Shown: one piece after another, positions 1-11,110 of the stretch
Position numbering within the stretch: the first letter of the stretch is position 1
How the letters are laid out: each line of letters begins with the position of its first letter
DNA from: Megalonaias nervosa
Lineage: Eukaryota; Mollusca; Bivalvia; Unionida; Unionidae
Direction: 5' to 3'
NCBI GenBank assembly: GCA_016617855.1
Contig: JAECUM010000810.1
Location: 62,001-126,000, forward strand
Length of the DNA stretch: 64,000 nt
Notes under the pieces: generated by a model
Seen by the model: the letters and a program-made list of their open reading frames with translations, nothing else
Told to the model about the DNA's origin: nothing
Databases searched by the model: none
Translations under genes and position numbers: made by a program

Positions 1-455
1 AGTAAAAACCTTGAGTGATGTAATGACAGGCTTTACATTTCAGTAATATTTTGGTATACTGAAACAAGAAACTTTGTGTCTAGTGGGCTACTTTGTGTTT
101 ATTGTTGTGTTGTGCAAAATGTTGACACATTTTTGCAGTCTTGTATAGCTGAGGTTTCTTATAAGTGAGTAATACAGATGTAATGAAATGTACTAGTAAT
201 GGGTACTTGTGTAAAGATTTGTTGTCTGTTGTCTGTTATTTGTTACTAAGCATATAGTTACATACAAAGTTGAATAATGACCTGACTAACAGTTTTCCTT
301 AAGGTAGCACTAAACAGTTTTGGTTGTGGGTTAAATTCTTCTGCAGATGACACATCCAGACTTTATCTTCATTGTAATATCATTATTACCCTACCTGTTG
401 CTATCGCATAGCTGGTACTTTTGCAAGAGGAAAATACCAATTGAATGATCAAAAT
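1..455. other. AT-rich non-coding stretch
   Basis: I see no protein similarity, RNA gene or clear repeat here. It leads into the DIRS-like remnant, whose true 5' limit I cannot place. Confidence 0.5.
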
Positions 456-459
456 TCTG

Positions 460-2177
460 TCCTCTCATTAGCATGAACCAGAATCTTCCAGAACACTGGA
501 TCAGTCTTGGGAACATCCCACACATCCAAGACAATTAATAATTCACTCGTTGACCAACACAAGTGGTAGTTAATCTTCTTCATGTAATGTTGAACATAAT
601 AATATGGCATCCAAATCATTCTTCACAGAATGGTCTCTTCACCGCTTCATATCAGACTCCCTTTGGTCTCTGGTGGCTCAACAACACACTTTTCTTTTAT
701 GTCTCTCCAATTCTGGACAAGTGAGCATAGACAGTGGTTGCATTCAGCTTCTGGTGGGATCATCTGTGTACTCCTTCCCATTGTTTCCGACTGCTACCCA
801 GGGTGCTGGATGGCTGAGTGGTCCAAAGTGCTTGCCTTTACTGATCACTGCCATCTCACCTCAGTCCACATGGGCTTGATTCTTGGGCTCAACCAGTGTG
901 AGTATATGAGAGAGCTTGCCAGTAGCTTCCCATCGGTTGGTGGTTCTTACCAGGATTTTCCTGGGTTCTTCCTTTACCAGTTATACTAGCCACTAGGTAT
1001 AGTCTATCATGTGCTGAAAATTGGCATTAAAGCTACAACAGCAACCACAATGACTGCTACCCTATATGAAGTCAGAACTTACATTGCTGATCTCAGTCTC
1101 ATAGCCCTACTGTGGCACTATCATGGGTCATGCAGTGATCTTCTTGACCAGTTGATTGACCTATCCGGTTTCAACCTCACAGGAGGGATCTTCTGTCACT
1201 ATTCCTATCTGCTCCTGCCTACACAATAGCCCATATATTCTCAACCTTGATGCTTGGCTCAGCTCAGATAATACATCCACTAGAACAAGTTTACAGGCCA
1301 GTTTGCCATTTGCATCATTCAGTTCAGAAGTGCTTCAGCATCCATGTGGAGAACCTTCTGACACAGATTTCCTTTCATTTTTCAAGAATGAAAGATGTTC
1401 AAGATTGGTTATCAGTGACTTTTATTTACATTTATAATAAACTTAAATTTTCTCATATCATGGCAGTTGTTTCAGATTCATATTTTGCTGATCTAAGTAT
1501 TTTTAGCTGCAGAGACCGGTCTTCTGCTCTTTTACATCCAGATGGAATCTGTCTTGTGTTTTATGGTTTTTAAGGATTGAGTGAGGTTTTCTATTAGGAC
1601 CTTGTACTCAGAATTTTGTTTTTGCTTGCCTTGCCATCTGCGAAAAGAATGAGTGAAAATTATTCTTTGTTGTAGACACTTGCCATCTCCTGTTATTGGC
1701 AGTTATGATTTCATTTGTCTTCTATACCAACAGCTTTTATTTTTTTTAACCTAAATCAACTATGTTGGTAGCCCCACTACCCCTAGAGATCACCAGTTAC
1801 AGTCGAATCTGTACAGGGGATAAGCAGGATAGGTGGTTGTGCCATTTCAGGGGACTGTTGTGTCTAAGTGCTTCCAAGGGAAACAGAAGGTTAAAAAAAT
1901 GTAGTATTTTTCTGAAGGGCATTGTTGATATATGGCTTCTTCCAGTTCACATTGGATTGTCACTACCATCAAAAACCTATTGGTCTCTCACCATAGAGGC
2001 TTTCTATAAAATCAAATGCCTGTGAGGTTGGAGACATCACTGTTTCATCACTTAATCATGCTTCTTTGGAGGCTGTCATGAAGGCAATCTTTTGCCGACA
2101 TTGCTTCCGTCTACCTCCGTTTATTTGCTCCGCAGAACACTGGTATTTTTTCTTTGGGACAACGTGTGGTCCAGAGA
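460..2177 (+). mobile_element. DIRS-like retrotransposon remnant (pol and tyrosine recombinase), copy 1
   Basis: DIRS/Ngaro elements encode an RT with RNase H plus a tyrosine recombinase that integrates circular DNA. The remnant is recognised by conserved blocks scattered over shifting frames. A TEWSLH motif lies near 624, followed by YVSPILDK at about 690, the region before the pol C-terminus. A block resembling LNLDAWLSS lies near 1240. A recombinase core reading LVLRILFLLALPSAKRMSE lies at 1601-1657; in this family the SAKRRSE segment holds a catalytic arginine. A C-terminal block (NHASLEAVMKAIF) lies at about 2050-2095, and GIFSLGQRVV lies just before 2178. The reading continues past the hAT insertion at 2186. 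Stops and frameshifts are frequent, so the element is dead. A SINE interrupts it at 800-1051. The family call rests on remembered motif order and is fairly secure because independent blocks occur in the right order; the exact clade is not resolved. Confidence 0.7.
800..1051 (+). mobile_element. SINE-A (tRNA-derived), nested in DIRS copy 1
   Basis: The head resembles a class II (Ser/Leu-like) tRNA, with GGCTGAGTGGTC as A box. The middle reads GTGGTTCTTACCAGG and the tail GCTGAAAATTGGCATTAAA, ending in an (ACA)-like run. It is flanked by the perfect 11-bp duplication GACTGCTACCC at 789-799 and 1052-1062. This proves retroposition into the DIRS element. The body is more diverged than the copies at 36.6 and 54.8 kb. 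Confidence 0.85.
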
Positions 2178-3160
2178 GCACCAACTAGTGATGGGAATCG
2201 GTTAGAAGTTCATAATTGATCATCAGTTCCACACAACTTACTGATAATCGATTATAATCGGTTACTACAAGTAAATTTTAATTTTTGTTTGTTATAGAGT
2301 TATATCTTTGTTCAAGAGTTCAAAATGTTAATAAGTGTACAGGAGTAATTTCTTTTATATATATATGCTTTAACCTCATAAAAATATTACATTTTTTATT
2401 GTGTTGTGTTATTTTTGTTCAACAACTTTGTTAAATTAAACTCTAGATCCTTCATAGTATGATTCAGTAAACAGCCCAACAAAGCTAGATCTTTGTCCTG
2501 TGTTCTATTGTCAAGTTCTTGTCTCATTACATTTTTAAGTTTGGCAATTAGAGGTAGGTCAGTAACATTCATTTCTACACATTTGGCAAGTTTAAGAAGT
2601 ATTGGGATAACTTTATGAAGGGTTGGTGATTTGCCTCCGCAAACACTGTTTGTTGCATTCAGGAATGGTGAGAGAACTTCCACAAGTTTTTCAACCAATG
2701 CTTGTTCGTCATATGTATAGACATAATTTTTCAATGTTGCAGCTGCTGACTTGCTATGTTTGGGTCACTGATAATAGCCATAATAGCAGGTGTCTGCTCA
2801 AACAGTCGTTCAAGCATGTCATGAGTGCTATTCCATCTGGTTGGAACATCCATCTTGAGCTTGTGTCCTGTAGCACCTGCGTCAGGTACTAACTGCTGCT
2901 TACTCGTTAGCAGATCATTTATGTTTGTGCTTTGATGGAAAAAGGTCACAAGTTTGCGCCCCTTTGCAGTGATTTGTTACAGTTCTGGTATAGCTAAAGC
3001 TTTTTTCACCATAAGCTTGATCATGTGACCATAACAATCAAATCGAGTCCATTGAAATAAATCAAAAGTCTTTATCTCATTGGCTGCATTATCAGTGACT
3101 CCAGTTGGTGTTGGAAGACTCCATCGCCTCTGAGTGGCCAACAGGCTTTCTTTTATTTTT

Positions 3161-3314
3161 TCCCCAATGTGACTGGTTTCAACTTTTCGTTTTTCTAACA
3201 CAGCACTTTCCAATTCCCAATCTTTGGAAATAAAATGTTTTTTCCCCCACTGTGACTGCCTTCAACTGTTTGTTTTTCTAACACAACACTTTTCAATTCC
3301 CAATCTTTGGAAAT
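3161..3314. repeat. 80-bp tandem duplication inside the hAT pseudogene
   Basis: Two adjacent copies (about 3161-3231 and 3241-3314) share CCAATTCCCAATCTTTGG or a close variant and a TGTGACTG-type start. It is a local duplication that disrupts the transposase frame. Confidence 0.75.
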
Positions 3315-3934
3315 GTGCAATCACTGTACTATAACTTTCTGTGTTTAATGAAGTCCATGCATCATGAGTAACAGCTATATCAAGAACATCATGTAGTTCC
3401 TCTTTCACTTTTTCTCAGCCTGGTCTTTCTTCTAAGCTAGTTTGGAGGACACTCATTTACAACCTGGAATTTCATACCTGAAAATGTAAAGTTTGAAATA
3501 TTTAGTTATGGTAGTCAAATAAGACAGGGCATACATGTATTTGGAATATTCCTTGTGTCTAAATATAGTGAAAACCGTGAATTTATGTAATGTTTAATTA
3601 GACAGGACAGCATTATATTTAATGAAACATTGCTTAATTTAGGTATGAAAATTCAAAATTCAACATATTACAGTGTTGACGACTAAATTCAAATGGATTA
3701 GCACTTTTTTGTTTTCTCACTGTCAATTTAAATAAATATTAATAATTTATAGTGTTATCATTCAAAATTTACTTTGGATTAAGAAGCATCACAAAGTTTC
3801 TAAAATATTTATGGTCAACGAGGCTCAGGAGAAGAACTTTGCCAACAATGAGTTTCAAGAGTGCGTCATCAGTTTCTTTCTACTTTGTAGCTGACATCCT
3901 TGGCTTCTTAAATTATACGTCAATGTTAGTCTTT

Positions 3935-4132
3935 GGCTGGGGAGGGAACATCAGCACGTCTTGTTGATCCAGTTTCCTTGTGGTCATGATCGAGATGAAA
4001 GGCTGGGGAGGGAACATCAGCATGTCTTGTTGATCCAGTTTCCTTGTGGTCATGATCGAGATGAAAGGCTGGGGAGGGAACATCAGCATGTCTTGCTGAT
4101 CCAGTTTCTTTGTGGTCATGATCAACATAAAA
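3935..4132. repeat. 66-bp tandem repeat x3 within transposase coding sequence
   Basis: The units start at 3935, 4001 and 4067 and differ at only a few bases. Because 66 is divisible by three, the minus strand reads an open 22-residue repeat with a core of DHDHKETGSTRHADVPSPAF. It lies immediately after the GNTTNL end of the BED finger. Confidence 0.95.
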
Positions 4133-5404
4133 GGCCAAATTTGTAGTATTGCCTGGAATATATTTGAAATAATTATTTCTATACTGAAATAAAAGCAAAC
4201 AATAAATAATTTATGAACAAAGTAGATTAAATCAATTGAATCAAATCAGCTATAAAAAAAATGAGAAAAGAAAAGGAGGATTTAAATTAATATTAAATTT
4301 GCACATATATTTTAAATTTAATTTGCAACAGTTTGAAAATGTGCTCTTTTTTAAGTTTTTAAATAGTCACATGTCTCAGGGAACATCTGTAAGAAACCTC
4401 AGAGATCACTTTTCAATCATATATGCCTAATAGCAGGATAATCTTCTGATCATTTCTGTATTTCAGGCATGATATTCGCATGACATGGAGCTTTATTATG
4501 AAAATAAATTTGAATTATTTTAACAGACTACAACACATTCTTTTATTTACATGCTATATAAGGAAAAAAAAGCACAAACTACACAAACAATGTAATGAAA
4601 ATAAAACTCTGGATTTAAAATTTAGATACATGTACTGGAATTCCATGAAACGTTTTGATTCTCCGAAAACGACAGTCACTAGCTGCATGGTCCATTATGT
4701 AGATAGCATATATATGTGGTAACTTCACAATTGCAGCTTATTTATTTTATATTAGGGTGCTCGGTCTCCTAATAATTGCATTCATTGTTGATGACTATAT
4801 TTTTTCCAAATTATCCTAAAAGTTTCCAACTATGGAGTATGGTTTTATATTTGGAAGTTACGAAGGGAATAAATAATTCATCTCTACTTTAGTGGATCGG
4901 AAGGCTTATATCATACTGTTTACACAGTCCTACAACATAAGACGCATTACATGATAATTTTGTTTTGATGTAGCACAAAACAAAATTAGAATACTGTTCT
5001 TTTTATACAGAATGTAATGGAGTTCGTGTTTGCCAAATATATAAAGAAACAAATGAATCCCCTCGTTGATTTCAATGAAAATAGCTGGACCTACCTTTGT
5101 AAAATCCAAAGTATGTCCAAACACAAGAACGAGCTTTTCCTCCAGGACATGGATATATTGTTTTGGGATCATTTTCATCCATGGCACATTCATGATATTT
5201 AGCGGCATTTAAAAAATACTGTTCAGAATCCTCGATTTTCTTCCCAACAAACAAGGGGAGGGAACTAGTCTGTGCCAAGTGCTTCACAGTTGTCTCCCTT
5301 ACCGTGCAATCGATTGTGCAGTTTCACAGTCAATTAGTGAATTGGTTCGCCCAACAAACTGATTATCGATTATAATTGATAATCGGAACAACACTAGCAC
5401 CAAC

Positions 5405-5832
5405 ATTTAGTAAAGTTGACCTGTCACTCAGATGGCGAGTATTTTACATTTTTCTGTTTTTGGTGAGTTTTAACATACATATCATCCTATTCTAACTCGT
5501 TAGGTCTTGTCATCTGACCCGCTGGGTTCTTTAGCACATCTGACTGGAGGGTTCTCTTCTGGCTTTGGGATGAGGGATGTTCAATGGTACAATATTTAAG
5601 ACACTAAGTCATTGTGGCAAACTACTGTTTAATTCTAATTATATACTCGAGTTATATCCACCTCTCCAAGTTCTACACGACAGTTTAACTACATGGTTTC
5701 TTGATATAGTTGTCCACTCATAATAAAAATATATTTATCTCTCTGTTTTTATATATCTATTAGGTATACTGTACCCTCTATTAAGTTCCCCCTTGTTTAT
5801 CTCTATATCTTGTTCTCTGTCTATTCTCTTCT

Positions 5833-5875
<43 letters not shown>

Positions 5876-7575
5876 CCTATACTGAGCTCACTTCCCTTAC
5901 ATACAGAATATGATTGGCTAACCATTGCTAAATGAAGGATGGTCACAGACCTAACTAAATGGTGCTGAAACAGGAATATGGCCCAGTTATCCAGATTTGT
6001 CAAGACTTCCAGAATCCCACAAATTTGTATTATTAGCTGTCCTTAATATTTTGTTAAAATTCAGAGACTAAAAGATACTGGGATACTGGTAACTACTGAC
6101 TGTGTTTTTCCTGTTCATTCAAACATGTATAGTTTAACCTTTTCCCACACTAAAAATCCCTTTGGTCACTCTACCCAAATAACGGACAAGGTCAGTTACA
6201 CAATAGTGGTGGGCAAGATGACAAGTTAAGTCATTCAGTAGAGCAGTCAAACAATGTTTCAGTTATTATGTAAGTAGCATAATTAAAATATCTGACATTG
6301 ATCAGTTGTTTATCCCACTTGTTCTCAAATGTGATGAAGGACAGCAATGGAACTAGGCAACAGATGTACTCTTTATATGAAATACTAACTTTCTCAGTGT
6401 TCATTATGTAGACATGAATTCCAATGGTGAACTTAAAATTCCCGAATTGGTTCTTCAAGGTTTTCACAGGAATGAGCAGACGTTTTGCAATAAACTTGTA
6501 ATGAAATCACAGCATTAATATTTTAGTAACAGAACAATCAAACATTGAGTTTCAGCATTGCTGTTTCTTGAAATGTCCATTGTTTTTGGAAAAATTGTTT
6601 TGATTCAGAATGAATATTAGTACTACAATGCATAAACATTCTCACGCAAAAAGTAGCAATATAGTAAAATGTTTTTGTTGGTTCACATGTCATTTGTGTT
6701 GAAAGCACATACAATAATGTTTTTAATGATCTTTCAGAGATGAGTGATTAAAATAAGGTATTTTAATGAGAAAAGTGAACAACTTCATTAGATAAAGCTA
6801 TTTATAGACAATTTTTTCCAATGCAAGTATACAACGCATATTCAGTCATCAACCCCCTCCAAGCCTTCTCACTATCATGGATGCCATTCTACTGGCGGGA
6901 GCACAGAATTACCATTTACTGCACATACTGTGTATGAAATCTTCAGTTTTGAAAATGAACTGATTTTTAAAAATTGCAAATAAGGAAACTATATGTTTAC
7001 ACATTCTATCCACATGTTACAGAACTAGTCTACTGGGGACTGGAACCGTTGTTATAATGCAGTGATGCAAGGCTGAGTAATCGGATTATGAAGACCAAAA
7101 TGTGTGTACAAGAAACTGTTAATTTATTTTCTTATTATAATTTGGAGAGTTTAAAGTCAAATGTTTTTTTGAGGTGCTGTAAGTTATAAAAGGATCAAAG
7201 GTGGTCTATGATAGCTTCATGAGTCTTCGATTCACAATAGACAGTCCTTTGGCAGAAATGACAAAGAAAGGAGTGATCGAGCAAAAAATGATTTTAACAA
7301 ATACTTTAGTAAGAATTTTGATTTTTTTTTCTTTTGTTTAATTGTTTTTGCAAAATTATCTAGATTTTATGAGGAGTATTAATGGGCAGCTCATAGATTT
7401 GTTTTGCTAAATTGATGCGAAAATACTGATACTTTCTCCCAATGCCAAAAAAAACCACTGGCTCAGAAACACGAGGCTCAGGAATACATTTCAAGTCCAG
7501 CTCAGGAACTTCATTCTTGGAGTGAACTTAGCTAGGAGGGAGTATTAAAGAGCAGTCTGCAGCCTTAAAAACCAA
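5405..7575. other. Non-coding, with (CT)n(TA)n microsatellite at 5833-5875
   Basis: The first bases continue the DIRS remnant across the hAT insertion. Beyond that I see only AT-rich sequence and one compound dinucleotide microsatellite. No coding segment is supported. Confidence 0.5.
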
Positions 7576-7577
7576 GC

Positions 7578-7735
7578 CACAGGATAACTTCAGCTTCTTT
7601 GCAGGCTGAGCATGGTTATTTGTCGTTGACACATTCTGTTGCCAATACAGAACGGACATTCTCCATTCTTTGCAGAATGCAAAGTGTTTCAAGGGGAAAT
7701 GTGGGCCAGAAAATTGTTGAGAGCCAGTAATTTGT
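7578..7735 (+). pseudogene. hAT transposase C-terminal scrap
   Basis: One frame reads SLTHSVANTERTFSILCRMQ (about 7623-7682). This matches the hAT dimerisation block, in which an SNA/SVA-x-x-ER-x-FS core is conserved. Flanking sequence in the same frame is open from about 7578 to 7735 and then stops. No termini or target duplication are seen. It is an isolated fragment, unrelated in position to the element at 2.2-5.4 kb. Confidence 0.5.
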
Positions 7736-7744
7736 GAACTTGAT

Positions 7745-8469
7745 AATCACAATGAATGTCATTGGTGGTCACCAGTTAATGATCTTGTGAAGAAAACAAA
7801 AAATGCTTGAGGATGTTATAAAAAGAAAGCCTTTAACTGACCATGATTCATAATAATTATAATACAATTCATGTTGGAACTTGCTGTTTTATGACAGTAT
7901 AAAGACAATACTTATTTTGGCAAAAATGCACTTGTTCCATTTTCAGTCCCTTAAAACAAAAATTTTATGTTGATAAAAAGATCTTCCTTTTTAGAAGTCA
8001 ATCTACTGATCAAAATTTTTTAATCTACTGGCTTGATGTAATATTGTTATCTGTCCCTTTCTTAATTAAAGTCCCTCAGCAACTTGGGCCCTTGTGTATG
8101 CCGTTGTTCTGTATTTGGATCCTGTAGGTTGTTGAGGGAGAATGTGTGTCATAAAGTGTACAAAGCTTATGTCTGTGAGAAAAACATAATAAAGTATGTA
8201 ACTTTTATGCTTTTAAGGACAATTAAAGCTGCTTATCTAGTGTCGGGGGGGGAATATTGGTAGCTTGCAGATGCCTCTTGGAACCCCCACATGCATTTTC
8301 TGATAATCATTACATGATGCAGATTTTTGAGGACTAAATTACTGCTGCCAAAAGATAGCGTGTCTCTTGATGAGTGGTACACTATCTCGTATCTTTCACT
8401 CGTCTCCAAGTCTCCAAACAGTCTGAGTTGTACCTGTGATGATAATTGTGGTGGCTATGTTGATGCTAG

Positions 8470-8504
<35 letters not shown>

Positions 8505-9145
8505 ATCTTATATGGGTAATGAAGCAGAGATGCATATTGAGCACCTTGCAGCTTCCACATTTCTTTTATCTTGGAGACATTTTACACCTGTTAATGCTAC
8601 AGGTTTCATCAGTTTGCTCTGCCATATCTAAGCCCAAAGAATTGTTAGTTGATATTATTCATTACCATGTGTACACCAAAATCTGACACTAGGGATTATT
8701 AGATTGCAGCATGGTGTTAATCTTGGACTGATCAACTCTTATCAGTAGAATGCAAGGGGTCTTTGTTGACTAGGTGCACTGTCTCTGCTGTAAATGCTTA
8801 CTTTTCCATTGCATCTGATCTGTGCATTATCTTTGTTAACAGCTTTGCTGATAATGATCCTGTTTATCCATGCACCAACTGTGGACAACATAGACTGTAA
8901 ATATGCCACTGCATTTTCACCTGCAGCTCAGTTTCTCTGCTGCTTGCATGAGGTGAGAAGTAAAATGGCATACTGTATTTACTCAGAGATAAGTTGCTAC
9001 CACCCCCACCATCATGAACTAACCTTCAACAAATGACCCATGTCATTGACTTGTGTTTCAGTTGCATGAAATTATCTAGCCAAGACTGAGCATCTGTTTT
9101 TCCTATAACCATTTGAGAAATATATGTGGATATTTTGATATCTAG
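7745..9145. other. Non-coding, with (GAT)n at 8473-8504
   Basis: No recognisable gene. The GAT microsatellite creates an artificial poly-aspartate reading. The rest is unremarkable AT-rich sequence. Confidence 0.5.
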
Positions 9146-9149
9146 ATCT

Positions 9150-9495
9150 GAATTTGTAATCTAATTTGGCCACTACAGCGGCATTCTTGAAAATCTCATT
9201 GTTACATGTCCTAAATTGATGGTTGATTATCAACAGAATAATTGTGATGTCTGATTAGTCCAAAAATATAATTGGTTCTGCTGGGACATCCAACTTGGCC
9301 ACCTCAGTGGCCATCTTGGAAATATTGTTATTGCTACTTCACTTGAATAGATGGTCATATCACCATGGGGCTTTCCTTGAAGTTTAGTTATCCTAAATAG
9401 AATGGTGCTGATTTGAGATTTAAAATGGGCACTGCAGTGGCCATCCTCCTGAATGGAAAGTCTTATCAGCAAGAAGTTTGCACTGGAAGACATTT
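9150..9495. repeat. Degenerate 130-150-bp tandem repeat, short array
   Basis: About 2.5 units share a core reading GGCCACC then GCCATCTTGGAAAT, then TTGTTATTGCTACTTCAC, then a GAATGGAAAGTC-like stretch. The same unit family forms the larger array at 43.78-44.74 kb and a single copy near 60.0 kb. Confidence 0.7.
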
Positions 9496-9689
9496 TAATG
9501 GTATTTAATTGACCTTGAAAAATTTATTGGTAAGGCACTTGGATCCATTTCCACAGCATGATATAGCTAAACTGTGTCTTCAAAGTATTGTTAAAAAGGA
9601 CAAAAACAAAAAAAAAATTGGGCAAAGTACCTATAATAGGGTGGGTATGGTAATCAGGTATTGCGGCTAATGGTTATGAGAGGAGAAAG

Positions 9690-9960
9690 ACATCAGTAGA
9701 ATGTAGTGCTGATATTTGCTGATACAAGGAGAATAGCAGGTTATTATTATTTCAGGGAAACATATTTGGATTTATTCAGTCATAGAGACATACAGCAACT
9801 ATTGACTGTCAGATTCGTTAGGGAAATCGGTATACAATGGAACAATTCTGATCTTTACCCTTCGTTTATTCCACAAAGAATCTATACTAGATGCGTGAAT
9901 TTAATTCATAGGCATGTTTTGGAGAGCACATAGAAAACTGACAAAGTTCCAAATTTTTTG
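9690..9960. repeat. Dispersed repeat, unclassified (partner at 27.88-28.09 kb)
   Basis: The segment around 9725-9800 (AGGTTATTATTATTTCAGGG, then CATATTTGGAT) aligns with 27945-28000 in the same orientation. A second match (GGAACAATTCTGATCT against GGAATAATTCCAATCT) follows. The reading 9706-9933 is open for 75 codons but resembles no family I know. Confidence 0.4.
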
Positions 9961-10069
9961 AAAGATGTTTCTCTGTTTTATTCAGTGTTTGCAGAAGGAT
10001 TACCAAAGGATTTGGCTGTGTTACCTACCCCATGGTATGATAAATTTGGCATTCTAAATGGATTCTATA

Positions 10070-10140
10070 CTTAATATTATTTTTTTAAAGGAGAGTAACT
10101 TTTTTAGTTTCACAACAGAACTAATCTACCTTGAGGCTCA
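10070..10140 (-). mobile_element. Non-LTR 3'-end scrap (minus)
   Basis: AGAACTAATCTACCTTGAGG matches the better copies at 16.3 and 23.8 kb, preceded by a degraded AT-rich tail. A short relic of the same LINE or SINE 3' end. Confidence 0.5.
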
Positions 10141-10296
10141 TACAGGCATACACTGATCCATCTAGGTTACAAGTATTTTATTGCTTGTTACATATAGTAA
10201 ACCCTTGCTGTAAATGAACCTCACTAGTACACACTTCTTGATAGAACAAAAATTCGAAGCTGAGTTTGGAGAGCATTTGTATATAAAAAAGAATGC

Positions 10297-10330
10297 TTCA
10301 TTACAACAAATATCTATTTGTTGTAATGAA
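10297..10330. repeat. Perfect 15-bp inverted repeat, 4-nt loop
   Basis: TTCATTACAACAAAT, loop ATCT, then the exact reverse complement. It would form a very stable small hairpin. A GTAAACCCTTGCTGTAAATG stretch at about 10198 suggests it may be part of a TIR element, but no partner end was found. Confidence 0.8.
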
Positions 10331-10711
10331 TTATTTGTATGGGCCACAAATCATTTACTATATTCAAAGAACTGAAATAAGTGAATATGATTTCCACCAG
10401 ACTGTGCATGTTTATGAATCTATAGATGGGGATATGCCTACATACATGACTCAATTGTATTATGAAATCTATAATGATCAGTATTCTTTACAGTCAGTTG
10501 TGCATGGAAGTTGAAAAATATTCATACAAGACATTGAAGAATTTAAGAGTAGCCATTATTATTCTGGTGCTTTGATTTGATATTTGTTTCCATAACTGTC
10601 TTCTTTCTTGATAGCTTAAAAAATTATGTGCATGAGAGCCATCATTAAGTGTTGGGATGGTGGTGGTGGTGGAGTTTGAGGTCTGAGGTGTGTGATAAAT
10701 ATGAAATACCG

Positions 10712-10850
10712 TATATACTGGCAGATGAGGGTCCATGTTGTTCTAGTTGTTACTCCTAACAAACTGCATAGACCCAGATCTGCCAGCACATTATGTGATG
10801 GCTGATCTGGGTCTATGCAGTTTGTAGTTGGACTTGATTTGTAACAAGTT
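10712..10850. mobile_element. Palindromic MITE, copy 1 (pogo/Tigger-like ends)
   Basis: It starts CCGTATATACT after TA. The core, about 10759-10828, is a near-perfect inverted repeat: ACTGCATAGACCCAGATCTG on one arm and CAGATC/GATCTGGGTCTATGCAGT on the other. Related copies lie at 13505-13680 and 35846-36055. The right end is worn. Confidence 0.7.
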
Positions 10851-11007
10851 TTTGTACACTACCTGTTCGCTGTATTGAGGGGTAGCCTAGCAAGTGGTTA
10901 TTGCGACCAAAAAGTTTGATCTCTTTATAGTTGCAGAGGGTTGTATTAATTGAAAAGTGAGAAAAATCACCCTCTAATGCAGAATTTGAGTACATCATGA
11001 TTTGTCA

Positions 11008-11009
<2 letters not shown>

Positions 11010-11052
<43 letters not shown>

Positions 11053-11110
11053 GATGATGATGACTTTATTTAAAGAAGCTCATATTGTCAGTCTTCTATG
11101 AAGCCTTTTA
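11010..11110 (-). mobile_element. (AAT)n-tailed non-LTR 3' end (minus)
   Basis: (AAT)n changing to (GAT)n at 11010-11072 is followed by ACTTTATTTAAAGAAG. This is the complement of the CTTTAAATAAAGT box that precedes the (ATT)n tail of the plus-strand element at 33.9 kb. The body beyond is weakly similar to the 16.3-kb copy. Confidence 0.55.

Larger units (their letters stand above)
2396..5287 (-). pseudogene. hAT transposase pseudogene (BED finger, RNase H-like fold pieces)
   Basis: Read right to left. A BED-type finger start (SCVWTYFGF) lies near 5090-5115 and ends at a good donor, AAG then GTAGGT. After a probable intron, an acceptor near 4176 leads into GNTTNL, the second half of a BED finger. 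A threefold 22-residue repeat follows (3935-4132). Next come a block around 3770-3870 (LLSLVDHKYFRNFV), the first catalytic-aspartate region DAWTSLNTESYS near 3350-3380, the TDNAAN motif near 3085, and helical segments down to 2396. Frameshifts and stops separate these blocks. An 80-bp duplication at 3161-3314 repeats the segment after the first aspartate. The usual C-terminal dimerisation block (SER-V-FS type) is not found before the left terminus, so the 3' coding end is deleted. Non-functional. Confidence 0.8.
2186..5396 (-). mobile_element. hAT DNA transposon (ZBED type), 3.2 kb, with 8-bp target duplication
   Basis: The ends are TAGTGATGGG (2186) and, on the complement of the right end, TAGTGTTGTT. 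GATAATCGATTATAAT-like motifs lie just inside both ends. The element is flanked by GCACCAAC at 2178-2185 and again at 5397-5404, a perfect 8-bp duplication as expected for hAT. It landed in the C-terminal codons of the DIRS recombinase remnant. It encodes a broken transposase on the minus strand. Total length 3211 bp. Confidence 0.9.

Noticed and set aside
8327..8686. 119-codon reading with a poly-aspartate run
   Set aside because: The aspartates come from a (GAT)n microsatellite; the rest shows no motif.
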